DNA from: Micromonospora saelicesensis
Lineage (GTDB): Bacteria; Actinomycetota; Actinomycetes; Mycobacteriales; Micromonosporaceae
DNA: 64,000 nucleotides
Reading direction: 5' to 3'
Assembly (NCBI RefSeq): GCF_900091575.1
Contig: NZ_FMCR01000010.1
Location: 62,001-126,000, forward strand
Position numbers and translations under genes: made by a program. The notes below the pieces were generated by a model that was given only the letters and a program-made list of their open reading frames with translations, searched no databases and had not been told where the DNA came from. Shown here piece after piece: positions 33,826 through 41,689 of the stretch; the stretch's first letter is position 1, and the number at the start of each line of letters is the position of its first letter.

Positions 33826-35288
33826 TGCGGACCGCCGTGCCGCCGGTCGCCTGTGTGGGCGAACCGCGGCTCACCGCCGGCTTCGCCGAGTACGGCCGGC
33901 TCGACCTGCTCGCGCACGAGGAGGTGCACGGACCGATCGGCCCGATGGAGCCGGCGCAGCTGCTCCAGCTCGCCGAGGGCATGCAGCTCAAGGGCAAGGG
34001 CGGGGCGGGTTTCCCGTTCGCCCGCAAACTGCGCGCGGTGCTGGAGTCCTGCGAGCGGCAGGACCTCGCCGCCGTGGTGGTGGTCAACGCCACCGAGGGG
34101 GAGCCGGCCAGCTGGAAGGACAAGGTCCTGCTGACCCGCGCCCCGCACCTGATCCTGGACGGGGCGGCGCTGGCCGCGTACGCGCTGGACGCCGACGAGA
34201 TCGTGATCGGCGTGGCGGACGACGGGGTCGGCCGGGACTCGCTGATGGATGCCCTCGAAGAGCGCCGGATGCCGGTGCAGACGACGATCGTCACAGTGCC
34301 GCACCGGTTCATCTCCGGCGAGGGCGGCGCACTGGTCAACGGGATCAACGGGCTGCCGCACATCCCGCCGGGCACCAAGAAGCGCTCCAGCGACTCCGGG
34401 GTCAGCGGCCTGCCCACCCTGCTGTCCAACGCCGAGACGTACGCCCAGCTCGCCGTCGGCGCCCGACTGGGCCCGTACGAGTACGCGGCGCTCGGCACCG
34501 ACGACGAGCCCGGCACCGTGCTGCTCACAGTGACCGGCGCGGCAGGCCGACCGGCCGTGGTGGAGTGCACCGCCGGCATGCCGCTGCGCGACGTCCTCGA
34601 CCTGTGCGAGGTGCCGGACGTCCAGGGCATCCTGATGGGCGGCTACCACGGCAAGTGGATCACCCCGGAGGCGGCGGAGAAGGCCGAGGTCTCCCGCAAG
34701 GGCCTGGCCGCTGTCGGCGGCACCCTCGGCGCCGGCATCATCGTCCCGCTCGGTGTCGACACCTGCCCGCTCGGTGAGGCCGCCCAGGTGGTGCGCTACC
34801 TGGCCGGCGAGTCCGCCGGCCAGTGCGGGCCGTGCAAGATGGGCCTGCCGGACCTGGCCCGCGCGGTGGACCTGGCCGTCGCCGGCAGCCAACCGGCGGA
34901 CGTGGTGCGCGCCGCCGCCGGCGAGGTGAAGGGCCGGGGTGCGTGCAGCCACCCGGACGGCACCGCCCGCTTCGCGCTCTCCGCGATCGAGGTCTTCGCC
35001 GAGGACCTGCGGCTGCACAGCACCGGCGACGGCTGTGGCCGACGGGTCAAGGGCGTGATGGGCCTGCCGGGCGCACCCGACGCGAATCCGCAGAAGCTCA
35101 CCCTGGACTGGTCCCGCTGCGACGGGCACGGCCTGTGCGCGCACGTCGTACCGGATTTCATCCGGCTCGACGCGAACGGATTTCCCGCCTTCCCGGCCAC
35201 TCCCGTGCCGACCTGGCTGCGCGAGGGCGCGCTGAAGGCGGTCAAGGTCTGCCCGGAGCTGGCTCTCCGCCTCGCCAAGGCCGAATAG
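33822..35288 (+). CDS. NuoF-like NADH/FMN flavoprotein fused to a ferredoxin
   Basis: 488 residues from GTG 33822 (ATG 33825 alternative). NuoF motifs: KGKGGAGFPFARKL (FMN), NATEGEPASWKDKVLL (NADH/FMN), GEGGALVNGI, HIPPGTKK, LSNAETYAQLA, then SLBB-like and iron-sulfur regions. The cluster motif is ESAGQCGPCKMG, with Ala where complex I NuoF has the first Cys, plus a later Cys in GACSHPDG. A C-terminal ferredoxin follows: RCDGHGLC and VCPELA, three cysteines as in actinobacterial 3Fe-4S ferredoxins. It would oxidise NADH and feed one-electron carriers. Coupled to the bis-heme protein; no other complex I genes are present, so it is not a nuo operon. Confidence 0.88.
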   Translation: MMRTAVPPVACVGEPRLTAGFAEYGRLDLLAHEEVHGPIGPMEPAQLLQLAEGMQLKGKGGAGFPFARKLRAVLESCERQDLAAVVVVNATEGEPASWKDKVLLTRAPHLILDGAALAAYALDADEIVIGVADDGVGRDSLMDALEERRMPVQTTIVTVPHRFISGEGGALVNGINGLPHIPPGTKKRSSDSGVSGLPTLLSNAETYAQLAVGARLGPYEYAALGTDDEPGTVLLTVTGAAGRPAVVECTAGMPLRDVLDLCEVPDVQGILMGGYHGKWITPEAAEKAEVSRKGLAAVGGTLGAGIIVPLGVDTCPLGEAAQVVRYLAGESAGQCGPCKMGLPDLARAVDLAVAGSQPADVVRAAAGEVKGRGACSHPDGTARFALSAIEVFAEDLRLHSTGDGCGRRVKGVMGLPGAPDANPQKLTLDWSRCDGHGLCAHVVPDFIRLDANGFPAFPATPVPTWLREGALKAVKVCPELALRLAKAE

Positions 35289-35340
35289 CGAACCGCGAGG
35301 CCCAGCAAAGGGTCCCTTCCGGACCGGAACGGAGAAGCGG

Positions 35341-35961
35341 ATGCGGATCAGCAGGGCGTGGACAGGGGCCGGGCAGCTTCGCCGTGCCGCCACCGCCGGG
35401 GCGCTCGTGGTGGCCCTGTTCGGTGTTGCCGCCTGTACCGGCACGGCGCCGGGTGGGCCCGCCGCCGCCGGATCGGCCCCGGCCTCGATCGGCGCCTCGC
35501 CCACGCCCGGCGACGCCCCGCCCACCCCGACCGGCGGACCACGCGCGGCGCAGGTCCCGGACGTGCTGCGCTTCACCGGGACCACGCTCGGTGGGGCCGC
35601 GTTCGACGCGGCACAGCTCGCCGGCAAACCGGTGGTGCTGTGGTTCTGGGCGCCGTGGTGCGCCACCTGCGCCAGCCAGGCCTGGACGGTTGCCGAGATC
35701 GAACCCAGGTACCGGGACACCGTGCCGATCGTCGGCGTCGCCGGGTTGGGCGAGCGGAAGGCCATGAAGGAGTTCGTCACCGAGTTCGACCTCGGCGCGA
35801 CGCCACAGATCGAGGACACCAAGGGCGCGCTCTGGAAGCGGTTCAAGGTGACCGAGCAGAGCATCTTCGTGATCATCGACCGGAACGGCGCAGTCGTCCA
35901 CCACGGCTTCCTCGACGGTGAGGCGCTCACCGCCAAGGTCGCCGCACTGGCCGGGGCGTGA
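35341..35961 (+). CDS. TlpA-like thioredoxin-fold lipoprotein
   Basis: 206 residues from ATG 35341 with GGAGAAG upstream. Lipoprotein signal: RRAATAGALVVALFGVAAC, lipobox Cys near residue 32. A Pro/Ala/Gly linker leads to a thioredoxin fold with active site FWAPWCATCASQ (CxxC) and cis-Pro region ATPQIED... followed by FVIIDRNG. Anchored on the outer face of the membrane, it would reduce or oxidise protein thiols. Coupled to ccdA by a GTGA overlap, matching the known CcdA-TlpA partnership in which CcdA passes electrons from the cytoplasm. Confidence 0.92.
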   Translation: MRISRAWTGAGQLRRAATAGALVVALFGVAACTGTAPGGPAAAGSAPASIGASPTPGDAPPTPTGGPRAAQVPDVLRFTGTTLGGAAFDAAQLAGKPVVLWFWAPWCATCASQAWTVAEIEPRYRDTVPIVGVAGLGERKAMKEFVTEFDLGATPQIEDTKGALWKRFKVTEQSIFVIIDRNGAVVHHGFLDGEALTAKVAALAGA

Positions 35962-36860
35962 CCGCCGCACTGCTGCTCGCGCTGACCGCCGGCATGCTCG
36001 GCGCGGTCAACCCGTGCGGCTTCGCGTTGCTGCCCGCGTACCTCTCGCTGTTGGTCGCCGGGTCGGACACCCGCGGCGCGGTCGGCCGCGCGCTCACCGC
36101 GGCGGCCGGGCTGACAGTGGGGTACGTGCTGGTGTTCGGCGCGTTCGGCCTGGCGCTCGCGCCGCTGGCCGGCTGGTTGCGGCCCCGGCTGCCGTGGCTG
36201 ACAGTGGCGCTCGGCGTGCTGCTGGTGGTGGCCGGCTGCTGGTTGCTCGCCGGTCGGCGGCTGCCCGCCCCCGGCTGGTCCGCCCGGGCACCCCGGCTGA
36301 CCCGGTCCTGGCCGTCGATGGTGCTGTTCGGCGCGGCGTACGCGCTGGCGTCGCTCGGGTGCGCCATCGCGCCGTTCCTGGCCATCGTGGTGACCAGCCT
36401 CCAGGCCGGCTCGACCGGTCAGGGGATGGCGCTGTTTGGCGCGTACGCCCTCGGGATGGGTCTGGTGGTCGCTGTCGCCGCGCTCGGGGTGGCGCTGCTG
36501 CGCGACGGCCTGGTGGCCCGGCTGCGCGTCGCCGGCGCGCTGGTGCCCCGCCTCAGTGGCCTGATGCTGCTGGTCGCCGGCGGCTACGTCGCCTGGTACG
36601 GCTGGTACGAGCTACGGCTGGCCGCCGGCCGCCGCGACGCCCTGCACGACCCGGTCATCCAAGCGGCGTCCCAGCTACAACACACACTGGCCAACGCCCT
36701 GGACACCCTCGGCCCGGCACTGCTCGTAGCCGCCCTGGCGGTCCTGCTGATCCTGGCAGCCCTAATCCAGGCCCGCACCCACCGCCACCGCCCCCGCACC
36801 CCACCCAGCCTCGTTGATCATGAAGTTATTGCCACGACACGCCAAGGCGACGGGCAATAA
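35958..36860 (+). CDS. ccdA: CcdA-family thiol-disulfide electron carrier
   Basis: 300 residues from GTG 35958. Six to seven membrane helices. Conserved cysteines lie in helix 1 (GAVNPCGFALLPAYLSLL) and helix 4 (ASLGCAIAPFLAIVV), the redox pair of CcdA/DsbD-beta. An extra helix and a basic tail follow. The final 15 residues (from ~286) and the stop are encoded by an 18-bp-arm inverted repeat, so the tail is not conserved protein sequence. Works with the TlpA-like lipoprotein immediately upstream. Confidence 0.92.
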   Translation: MTAALLLALTAGMLGAVNPCGFALLPAYLSLLVAGSDTRGAVGRALTAAAGLTVGYVLVFGAFGLALAPLAGWLRPRLPWLTVALGVLLVVAGCWLLAGRRLPAPGWSARAPRLTRSWPSMVLFGAAYALASLGCAIAPFLAIVVTSLQAGSTGQGMALFGAYALGMGLVVAVAALGVALLRDGLVARLRVAGALVPRLSGLMLLVAGGYVAWYGWYELRLAAGRRDALHDPVIQAASQLQHTLANALDTLGPALLVAALAVLLILAALIQARTHRHRPRTPPSLVDHEVIATTRQGDGQ

Positions 36861-36873
36861 CTTCATGATCGAC
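36813..36873. repeat. extragenic-type palindrome invading the ccdA 3' end
   Basis: GATCATGAAGTTATTGCC (36816-36833) and its exact complement (36853-36870) form a perfect 18-bp stem. A nested CGCC/GGCG stem lies in the loop (36840-36849) and partial pairing extends outward to 36813 and 36873. The ccdA stop TAA lies inside the right arm. Only one copy is in the window; the composition is AT-rich compared with the surroundings. Confidence 0.88.
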
Positions 36874-36978
36874 GGCCGGAAGGGCGGGGGTGTCTTGCGG
36901 TACCGGAAGCCGCGCCGGCCGAAGCCCTGAGGCAACGATGTTGGTCTTGACATCCGGAAACGATCGTCAGAGTCTGTC

Positions 36979-36992
36979 TGACAACGTTGTCA
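36979..36992. promoter_or_regulatory. perfect 14-bp palindrome upstream of the Tat-exported gene (LacI-type operator candidate)
   Basis: TGACAACGTTGTCA is a perfect palindrome with a central CG, the symmetry typical of LacI-family operators. It ends 15 bp before the ATG at 37008. TTGACA at 36947-36952 may be the -35 element of the promoter it would block. Confidence 0.65.
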
Positions 36993-37007
36993 CACCGAAG
37001 GGCCACC

Positions 37008-40000
37008 ATGCGTATATCCGAATTCGAGTTGAGCAGGAGGCGGCTCCTCATCCTTGGCAGCGCCGTCGGCGCTGGACTCGCCATCGCCCGACCCGCCGCC
37101 ACCGCCCACGCCGCGCCAGCCGCCACCACGTCATACGCTGCGCCCACCGGCCCGGTTGCCAACACCTACCACGCGCTGCTGCTCGCCCACACCCGATGGG
37201 CCGAGGAGCAATGGGATCCGGCGATCAACGCATACCGCCTCGCGGACTTCAGGTTCGCGGTCGTCCTCGGTAACGCGGTCCTGCTCATCTCGCCCGGGTA
37301 CGACCCAGCGGCCGCGGGCGTCGACCGGGACACGCTCCACACCCGTACCGTCGCCACCATCCGCCGATTTGCGGCCACCAACCGGCTCGCCGGCGGCACC
37401 GAGTGGGGCCGACAGCTCTTCTGGGACAGCACCTTCGAGCTGTACTTCGTCCTGGCCGCCCGACTGCTGTGGTCCGAACTGGACGACGTGACCCGCAACA
37501 ACGTTGACCGCATCGCCCGCGGGCAGGCCGCGTACGCCCATTCCCTCGGCACCGGTAACGACCCGCTGAGTGGCAGTTGGACGCCGAACGGCCTCACCGG
37601 TGGCTGGATCGGTGACACCAAGCTCGAGGAGATGGGGGTTTACGCCCAGGCGATCGCGCCCGGCCTGGCCTGGGCGACGGACGACCCCGCAGCCGCGGCG
37701 TGGCGCGAGCGGTTCCTGACGTGGACGCTCAACGCGACCGGACTACCCGCGGCCGACCGCGCCAACCCCGCCGTCGTCGACGGGCGGGCGGTCGCGGACT
37801 GGAACACCGCCCACAACATCCACGACACGTTCCTCGTCGAGAACCACGGCTCCTTCGGCCCGCACTACCAGGAAGAACTGTGGCGCACTGCGGGTCGTAC
37901 CGCTGCGCACTTCCTGACCGCCGGCCAACCGCTCCCCGAGGCACTCACCCGGCAACCCAGCGCCGCCCAGCTGTGGCGGACCATGCGGCTGCTGGCCAGC
38001 GATGCTGGCGAACCCTTCATGCCGATGGTCGCGGACCGCTACCACCTGTACGGCCGTGATGTCCTGCCGCTCGCCTTCCTCGCGCAGGTCCAGGGCGACC
38101 GGCACGCCGCCCGGGCCGAGGCGGACCTTGCCGACCGGCTCATGCCCTACCTTAACTACCCGCCCGAGTATCGGCTCACCAAGTTCAGCGGCGAGCCGAA
38201 GTACGAGCCCGAGGCCCGGGCCGAACTCGCCATCAGTTACCTCTTCCATTCCTGGCGGGCAGCCAACGGCGGCGTGGTCGAGCCGGTCGCCAGCACCACG
38301 TTCTTCGCGACGGCGGCGGGCACCCGGGACTTCGGGGAGCAGGCCGGGCTGACCGCCCAGCAAACCCCGACTGCCTTCGCCGCGGCGGTCAGCAAGACCG
38401 GGTACGTCTCGTTCCTGTGGGCCCCCGCCCACGACAATTGGTTGTTCGACACCCGGGCCGCCTCGCTGCTGCCGAAGCAGTCGGCGCCGGTCCTCGGCCG
38501 CACCTCCGCTGCGTACACCATGGCCCGGGACGGTCTCGACGCCACGGCCACCGTTCTACGCGTCGCTGGCGGCACCGCGGGATACGTCACGCTGCCCACC
38601 GGTACGGTCGTGTACGCCACCACCGGCCTCGGTGCCGATGAGGGCGCGCTCACAGTGTTCAACCTGGACATGCCCGGTGTACCCGGGCTCACCGGCACCC
38701 GCACCTTCACCGGCGAACAGGGGTCCGTCACCCTGGCTGGACAACAGGGCCTCGGCGACGGCGGAACCGACCAGATCAGCTTTGCGCCTCGTCCAGCCAG
38801 GTACGTGCGGATGCTCGGCCGATCACCCGTCAACCAGTACGGCTACTCGCTGTTCGCCTTCGCCGTGCTCGACGCCAGCGGGATCGACCTCGCCACCGGG
38901 CGGCCCACCACGGCCTCGTCCGCCGACCCCGCCTACCCCGCACCGAACGCGACCGACGGCAACTCCGGCACCCGCTGGGCGGTCGCCCGGGAGGAACGCG
39001 GCCGCGCGGACAGTTGGCTCGCCGTCGACCTCGGCGAGTCCATCGACATCAGCGGCGTACGCCTCGACTGGGAGGCCGCGTACGGCACCCGGTACGTCAT
39101 CCAGACCTCTCTGGACGGCACCAACTGGAGCGACGCGGCGGTCGTGCCGGACAGCCCGACCATCGCCGGCTCCTGGCTGGACGTCGACGGACGAGCGGGT
39201 CTGGTAGTCCACAACGGCCAGAATCCGATCACCGTGACCGCCACCACCGTCACCCTGTCCAGCGGACCGGCCACTGGCAGCACTCGGCTGATCATCGAGG
39301 GGTACACGGGCGCGAGCAGGTCGGCCCTGGCCGCCGCGGCGTCTCGAACCCTGCCCGATGGCGGTCCGGAGGCATTGCGGGCGAGTGACGCGGACGGATA
39401 CCTGAGCCTGTTCAACCTGTCCGACGACGACATCACGACGGCGGCCGTCACAGTGTCGCAGCACGCCACGCTGCGGCTGTACCACGGGAGCCAGGTCACC
39501 GGATCCGGGACCACCAGCTACCAGGTCGACCTTGCCGCTGCCACCGCACGCGTCGAGCCGCCGCGGTTCACCGCGACCGCAGCACAGCCGGCGAAGTCGA
39601 TTCCCGCCGGTACCCGGTTCGACGTCATCGACTCGCACCACCTCCGAATCACCGCACCCGCCGAGCACATCGTGATGGTGCAGCTGGAGTCCGTGGCCGG
39701 CGGTGACCGACGGAAGGTGACGATACCCGCTGGACGCAGCCGGGACGTCGCGTTCGCGGGTGGGACGGTGACGCCCACCAGCGACCTGGCCCGGTCTCGG
39801 ACGACCTACCCGACGTCACCGCTCCCGGCTGGCATGACCGACCCGTCGGCCGCCGTCGACGGCGACCCCGGTACCGCCTGGCAACCCGGCCCGACCGGCC
39901 GATTGGTGATCGACCTCGGATCGCTCCACGATCTGGCATCGGTCCGCCTGACCTGGACTCCCGGTCGGCGGCGGCCGATCACCGTAGCCACCTCTGCCGA

Positions 40001-40154
40001 CGGGCTCGGCTACCTAGCGGTCGCCTCGGTCCCGAAGCCGCGACCCGAGACCACCATCTCGACCAGGTCCTCCGGGCGGTACGTGGCGATCGCGGTCGCC
40101 GACTGGCAGCCCGGTGACGCCCGACTGACCCACGCGGAGGTGTTCGGTGCCTGA
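37008..40154 (+). CDS. Tat-exported multidomain protein with F5/8-type (discoidin) domains, putative carbohydrate-active enzyme
   Basis: 1048 residues from ATG 37008. The twin-arginine signal LSRRRLLILGSAVGAG is followed by AHA cleavage. Residues ~50-430 are mostly helical (WGRQLFWDSTFELYFVLAARLLW, VADWNTAHNIHDTFLVENHGSFGP), compatible with an alpha/alpha toroid such as many polysaccharide lyases and glycosidases have. A beta-rich region follows. Two F5/8-type segments are visible: ~600-740 (GRPTTASSADPAYPAPNATDGNSGTRW) and ~925-1045 (AAVDGDPGTAW, SVRLTW). These domains bind sugars. The exact family is not recognised. A LacI-type palindrome just upstream fits sugar-controlled expression. Confidence 0.75.
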   Translation: MRISEFELSRRRLLILGSAVGAGLAIARPAATAHAAPAATTSYAAPTGPVANTYHALLLAHTRWAEEQWDPAINAYRLADFRFAVVLGNAVLLISPGYDPAAAGVDRDTLHTRTVATIRRFAATNRLAGGTEWGRQLFWDSTFELYFVLAARLLWSELDDVTRNNVDRIARGQAAYAHSLGTGNDPLSGSWTPNGLTGGWIGDTKLEEMGVYAQAIAPGLAWATDDPAAAAWRERFLTWTLNATGLPAADRANPAVVDGRAVADWNTAHNIHDTFLVENHGSFGPHYQEELWRTAGRTAAHFLTAGQPLPEALTRQPSAAQLWRTMRLLASDAGEPFMPMVADRYHLYGRDVLPLAFLAQVQGDRHAARAEADLADRLMPYLNYPPEYRLTKFSGEPKYEPEARAELAISYLFHSWRAANGGVVEPVASTTFFATAAGTRDFGEQAGLTAQQTPTAFAAAVSKTGYVSFLWAPAHDNWLFDTRAASLLPKQSAPVLGRTSAAYTMARDGLDATATVLRVAGGTAGYVTLPTGTVVYATTGLGADEGALTVFNLDMPGVPGLTGTRTFTGEQGSVTLAGQQGLGDGGTDQISFAPRPARYVRMLGRSPVNQYGYSLFAFAVLDASGIDLATGRPTTASSADPAYPAPNATDGNSGTRWAVAREERGRADSWLAVDLGESIDISGVRLDWEAAYGTRYVIQTSLDGTNWSDAAVVPDSPTIAGSWLDVDGRAGLVVHNGQNPITVTATTVTLSSGPATGSTRLIIEGYTGASRSALAAAASRTLPDGGPEALRASDADGYLSLFNLSDDDITTAAVTVSQHATLRLYHGSQVTGSGTTSYQVDLAAATARVEPPRFTATAAQPAKSIPAGTRFDVIDSHHLRITAPAEHIVMVQLESVAGGDRRKVTIPAGRSRDVAFAGGTVTPTSDLARSRTTYPTSPLPAGMTDPSAAVDGDPGTAWQPGPTGRLVIDLGSLHDLASVRLTWTPGRRRPITVATSADGLGYLAVASVPKPRPETTISTRSSGRYVAIAVADWQPGDARLTHAEVFGA

Positions 40155-40233
40155 ACCGGCACCGCACGTCCGCGCCGGAGCCGGAACAGCTCCGCGTCGG
40201 GATTGACCACGGTGTCACACTCGTGGCCGAGTG

Positions 40234-40277
40234 GACGGCGGCGGGACTGGTGCGAAGGCATCAGTCCCGCCGCCGTC
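40234..40277. terminator. bidirectional hairpin terminator between convergent genes
   Basis: GACGGCGGCGGGACTG (40234-40249) and CAGTCCCGCCGCCGTC (40262-40277) form a perfect 16-bp stem with a 12-base loop, between the Tat-exported gene and serS. Confidence 0.85.
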
Positions 40278-40306
40278 GACCAGGTGCGGGGAGCGTTGTC
40301 CTCCAG

Positions 40307-41593
40307 CTAGCGCAGCGGGGTCAGACGGTCGGTGCCCAGGCGGTCCTGGAGGACCTTGGGGACCAGGACGCTGCCGTCGGCCTGCTGGTACTGCTCCAGG
40401 ATCGCCGGGAAGAGTCGGCTGGTGGCCAGCGCCGACCCGTTGAGGGTGTGCACGAAGCGCGTCTGCTTGCCGCCCGGCTCGCGGTAACGGATGGCCGCCC
40501 GACGAGCCTGGTAGTCGCCGGCCCAGGAGACCGACGACACCTCCTTGTACTTGCCGGTGCTCGGCATCCACACCTCGATGTCGAGGGTCTTCTTCATCGA
40601 GGCGCTGGCGTCACCGGCCGAGAGCAGCGTGCGCTGGTAGTGCAGGCCCAGCCCCTCGACCAGGCTCTCGGCGTGGGCGAGCATCTCCTCCAGCGCCGCG
40701 TCGGCCTGCTCCGGCAGGGTGAACTGGAAGATCTCCACCTTGTTGAACTGGTGCCCCCGCACCGTGCCGCGCTCGTCCGAGTGCGAGCCGGCCGACTCCC
40801 GCCGGTAGCACGGGGTGTACGCGAACGCCTTCAGCGGCAGCTTCGGGGTCTCCAGGATCTCGTCCTGGTACGCGCCGAGGATCGCCGTCTCCGACGTGGG
40901 CAGCAGGAACTGGCCACGCGGGGCGGACGCCGAGTCCAGGTGGTAGACGTCGTCGTAGAACTTGGGGAACTGCCCGGCGGCGAAGCCGGCCGAATCCAGC
41001 AGCAGGTGCGGCGGGAGCAGGAACTCGTAGCCGGCCTTGATGTGCTGGTCGACGAAGTAGTTGAGCAGAGCCCACTCCAGCCGGGCGCCGACCCCGGTGT
41101 ACATCCAGAAACCGGACCCACCGAGCTTGACCCCGCGCTCGTAGTCGACCAGGCCCAACGCGCGGCTCAGCTCCACGTGGTCGCGGACCTTCTCGATCAC
41201 CGGTGGCTCGCCGAAGGTCTTCACCACCCGGTTGGCTTCCTTGCCGCCGGCCACGACGTCGTCGCTGGGCAGGTTGGGCAGCTCACTCATCGCGTCGCGC
41301 AGCCGGGCCTGCACCTCGTCCAGCTGGGACTCCAGCTCGGCGAGTTGCTTACGCTCCGCCTCCGGCGCGGCGGCCTGCGGCTCCTCGCCGGCCCGCTTCG
41401 CCTGCGCGTACGCCCGGGCCTCGGCCTTGCGGCGCTGCCGCTCGGCGTCGATCTCCGTGATCAGGGCGCGGCGTTCCTGGTCGAGCCGCTGGATCTCGTC
41501 CAGGGCACGGGTGACCTCGGCGGGATCCAGGCGCTTCGCCAGCGCGGTTGCCACCGCCTCGCGATCCTTCCGGATCAACTCCATGTCGAGCAT
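40307..41593 (-). CDS. serS: seryl-tRNA synthetase
   Basis: 428 residues from ATG 41593. N-terminal tRNA-binding coiled coil (~25-105) and class II catalytic core: motif 2 CYRRESAGSHSDERGTVRGHQFNKVE, motif 3 NGSALATSRLFPAILEQYQ, and serine-pocket segment LPTSETAIL. It charges tRNA-Ser with serine. The sequence differs noticeably from my memory of the usual actinobacterial housekeeping SerRS (for example MLDMELIRKDREAV at the start and an Ala/Glu-rich coiled-coil tip), so it could be a second copy. The next gene upstream is a MerR regulator. Confidence 0.95.
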   Translation of the reverse strand: MLDMELIRKDREAVATALAKRLDPAEVTRALDEIQRLDQERRALITEIDAERQRRKAEARAYAQAKRAGEEPQAAAPEAERKQLAELESQLDEVQARLRDAMSELPNLPSDDVVAGGKEANRVVKTFGEPPVIEKVRDHVELSRALGLVDYERGVKLGGSGFWMYTGVGARLEWALLNYFVDQHIKAGYEFLLPPHLLLDSAGFAAGQFPKFYDDVYHLDSASAPRGQFLLPTSETAILGAYQDEILETPKLPLKAFAYTPCYRRESAGSHSDERGTVRGHQFNKVEIFQFTLPEQADAALEEMLAHAESLVEGLGLHYQRTLLSAGDASASMKKTLDIEVWMPSTGKYKEVSSVSWAGDYQARRAAIRYREPGGKQTRFVHTLNGSALATSRLFPAILEQYQQADGSVLVPKVLQDRLGTDRLTPLR

Positions 41594-41617
41594 GCTGCTC
41601 CGTACGCCTCCGTCCGG

Positions 41618-41633
41618 GGTTCACAGGTGAACC
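41618..41633. promoter_or_regulatory. palindrome upstream of serS
   Basis: GGTTCACAGGTGAACC has perfect 7-bp arms around AG and lies 25 bp before the serS ATG. It is too small for a T-box. It could be an operator or a leader hairpin. Confidence 0.5.
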
Positions 41634-41689
41634 ACCAGATGCTACCGTCGCGGCCTTTTCCTCCCGGACGGGGAGTGCTGGCCGGCGGC

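Noticed and set aside
33822..35288. Part of a complex I (nuo) operon
   Set aside because: No other nuo genes flank it, and a ferredoxin is fused; the neighbours are heme and thiol carriers.
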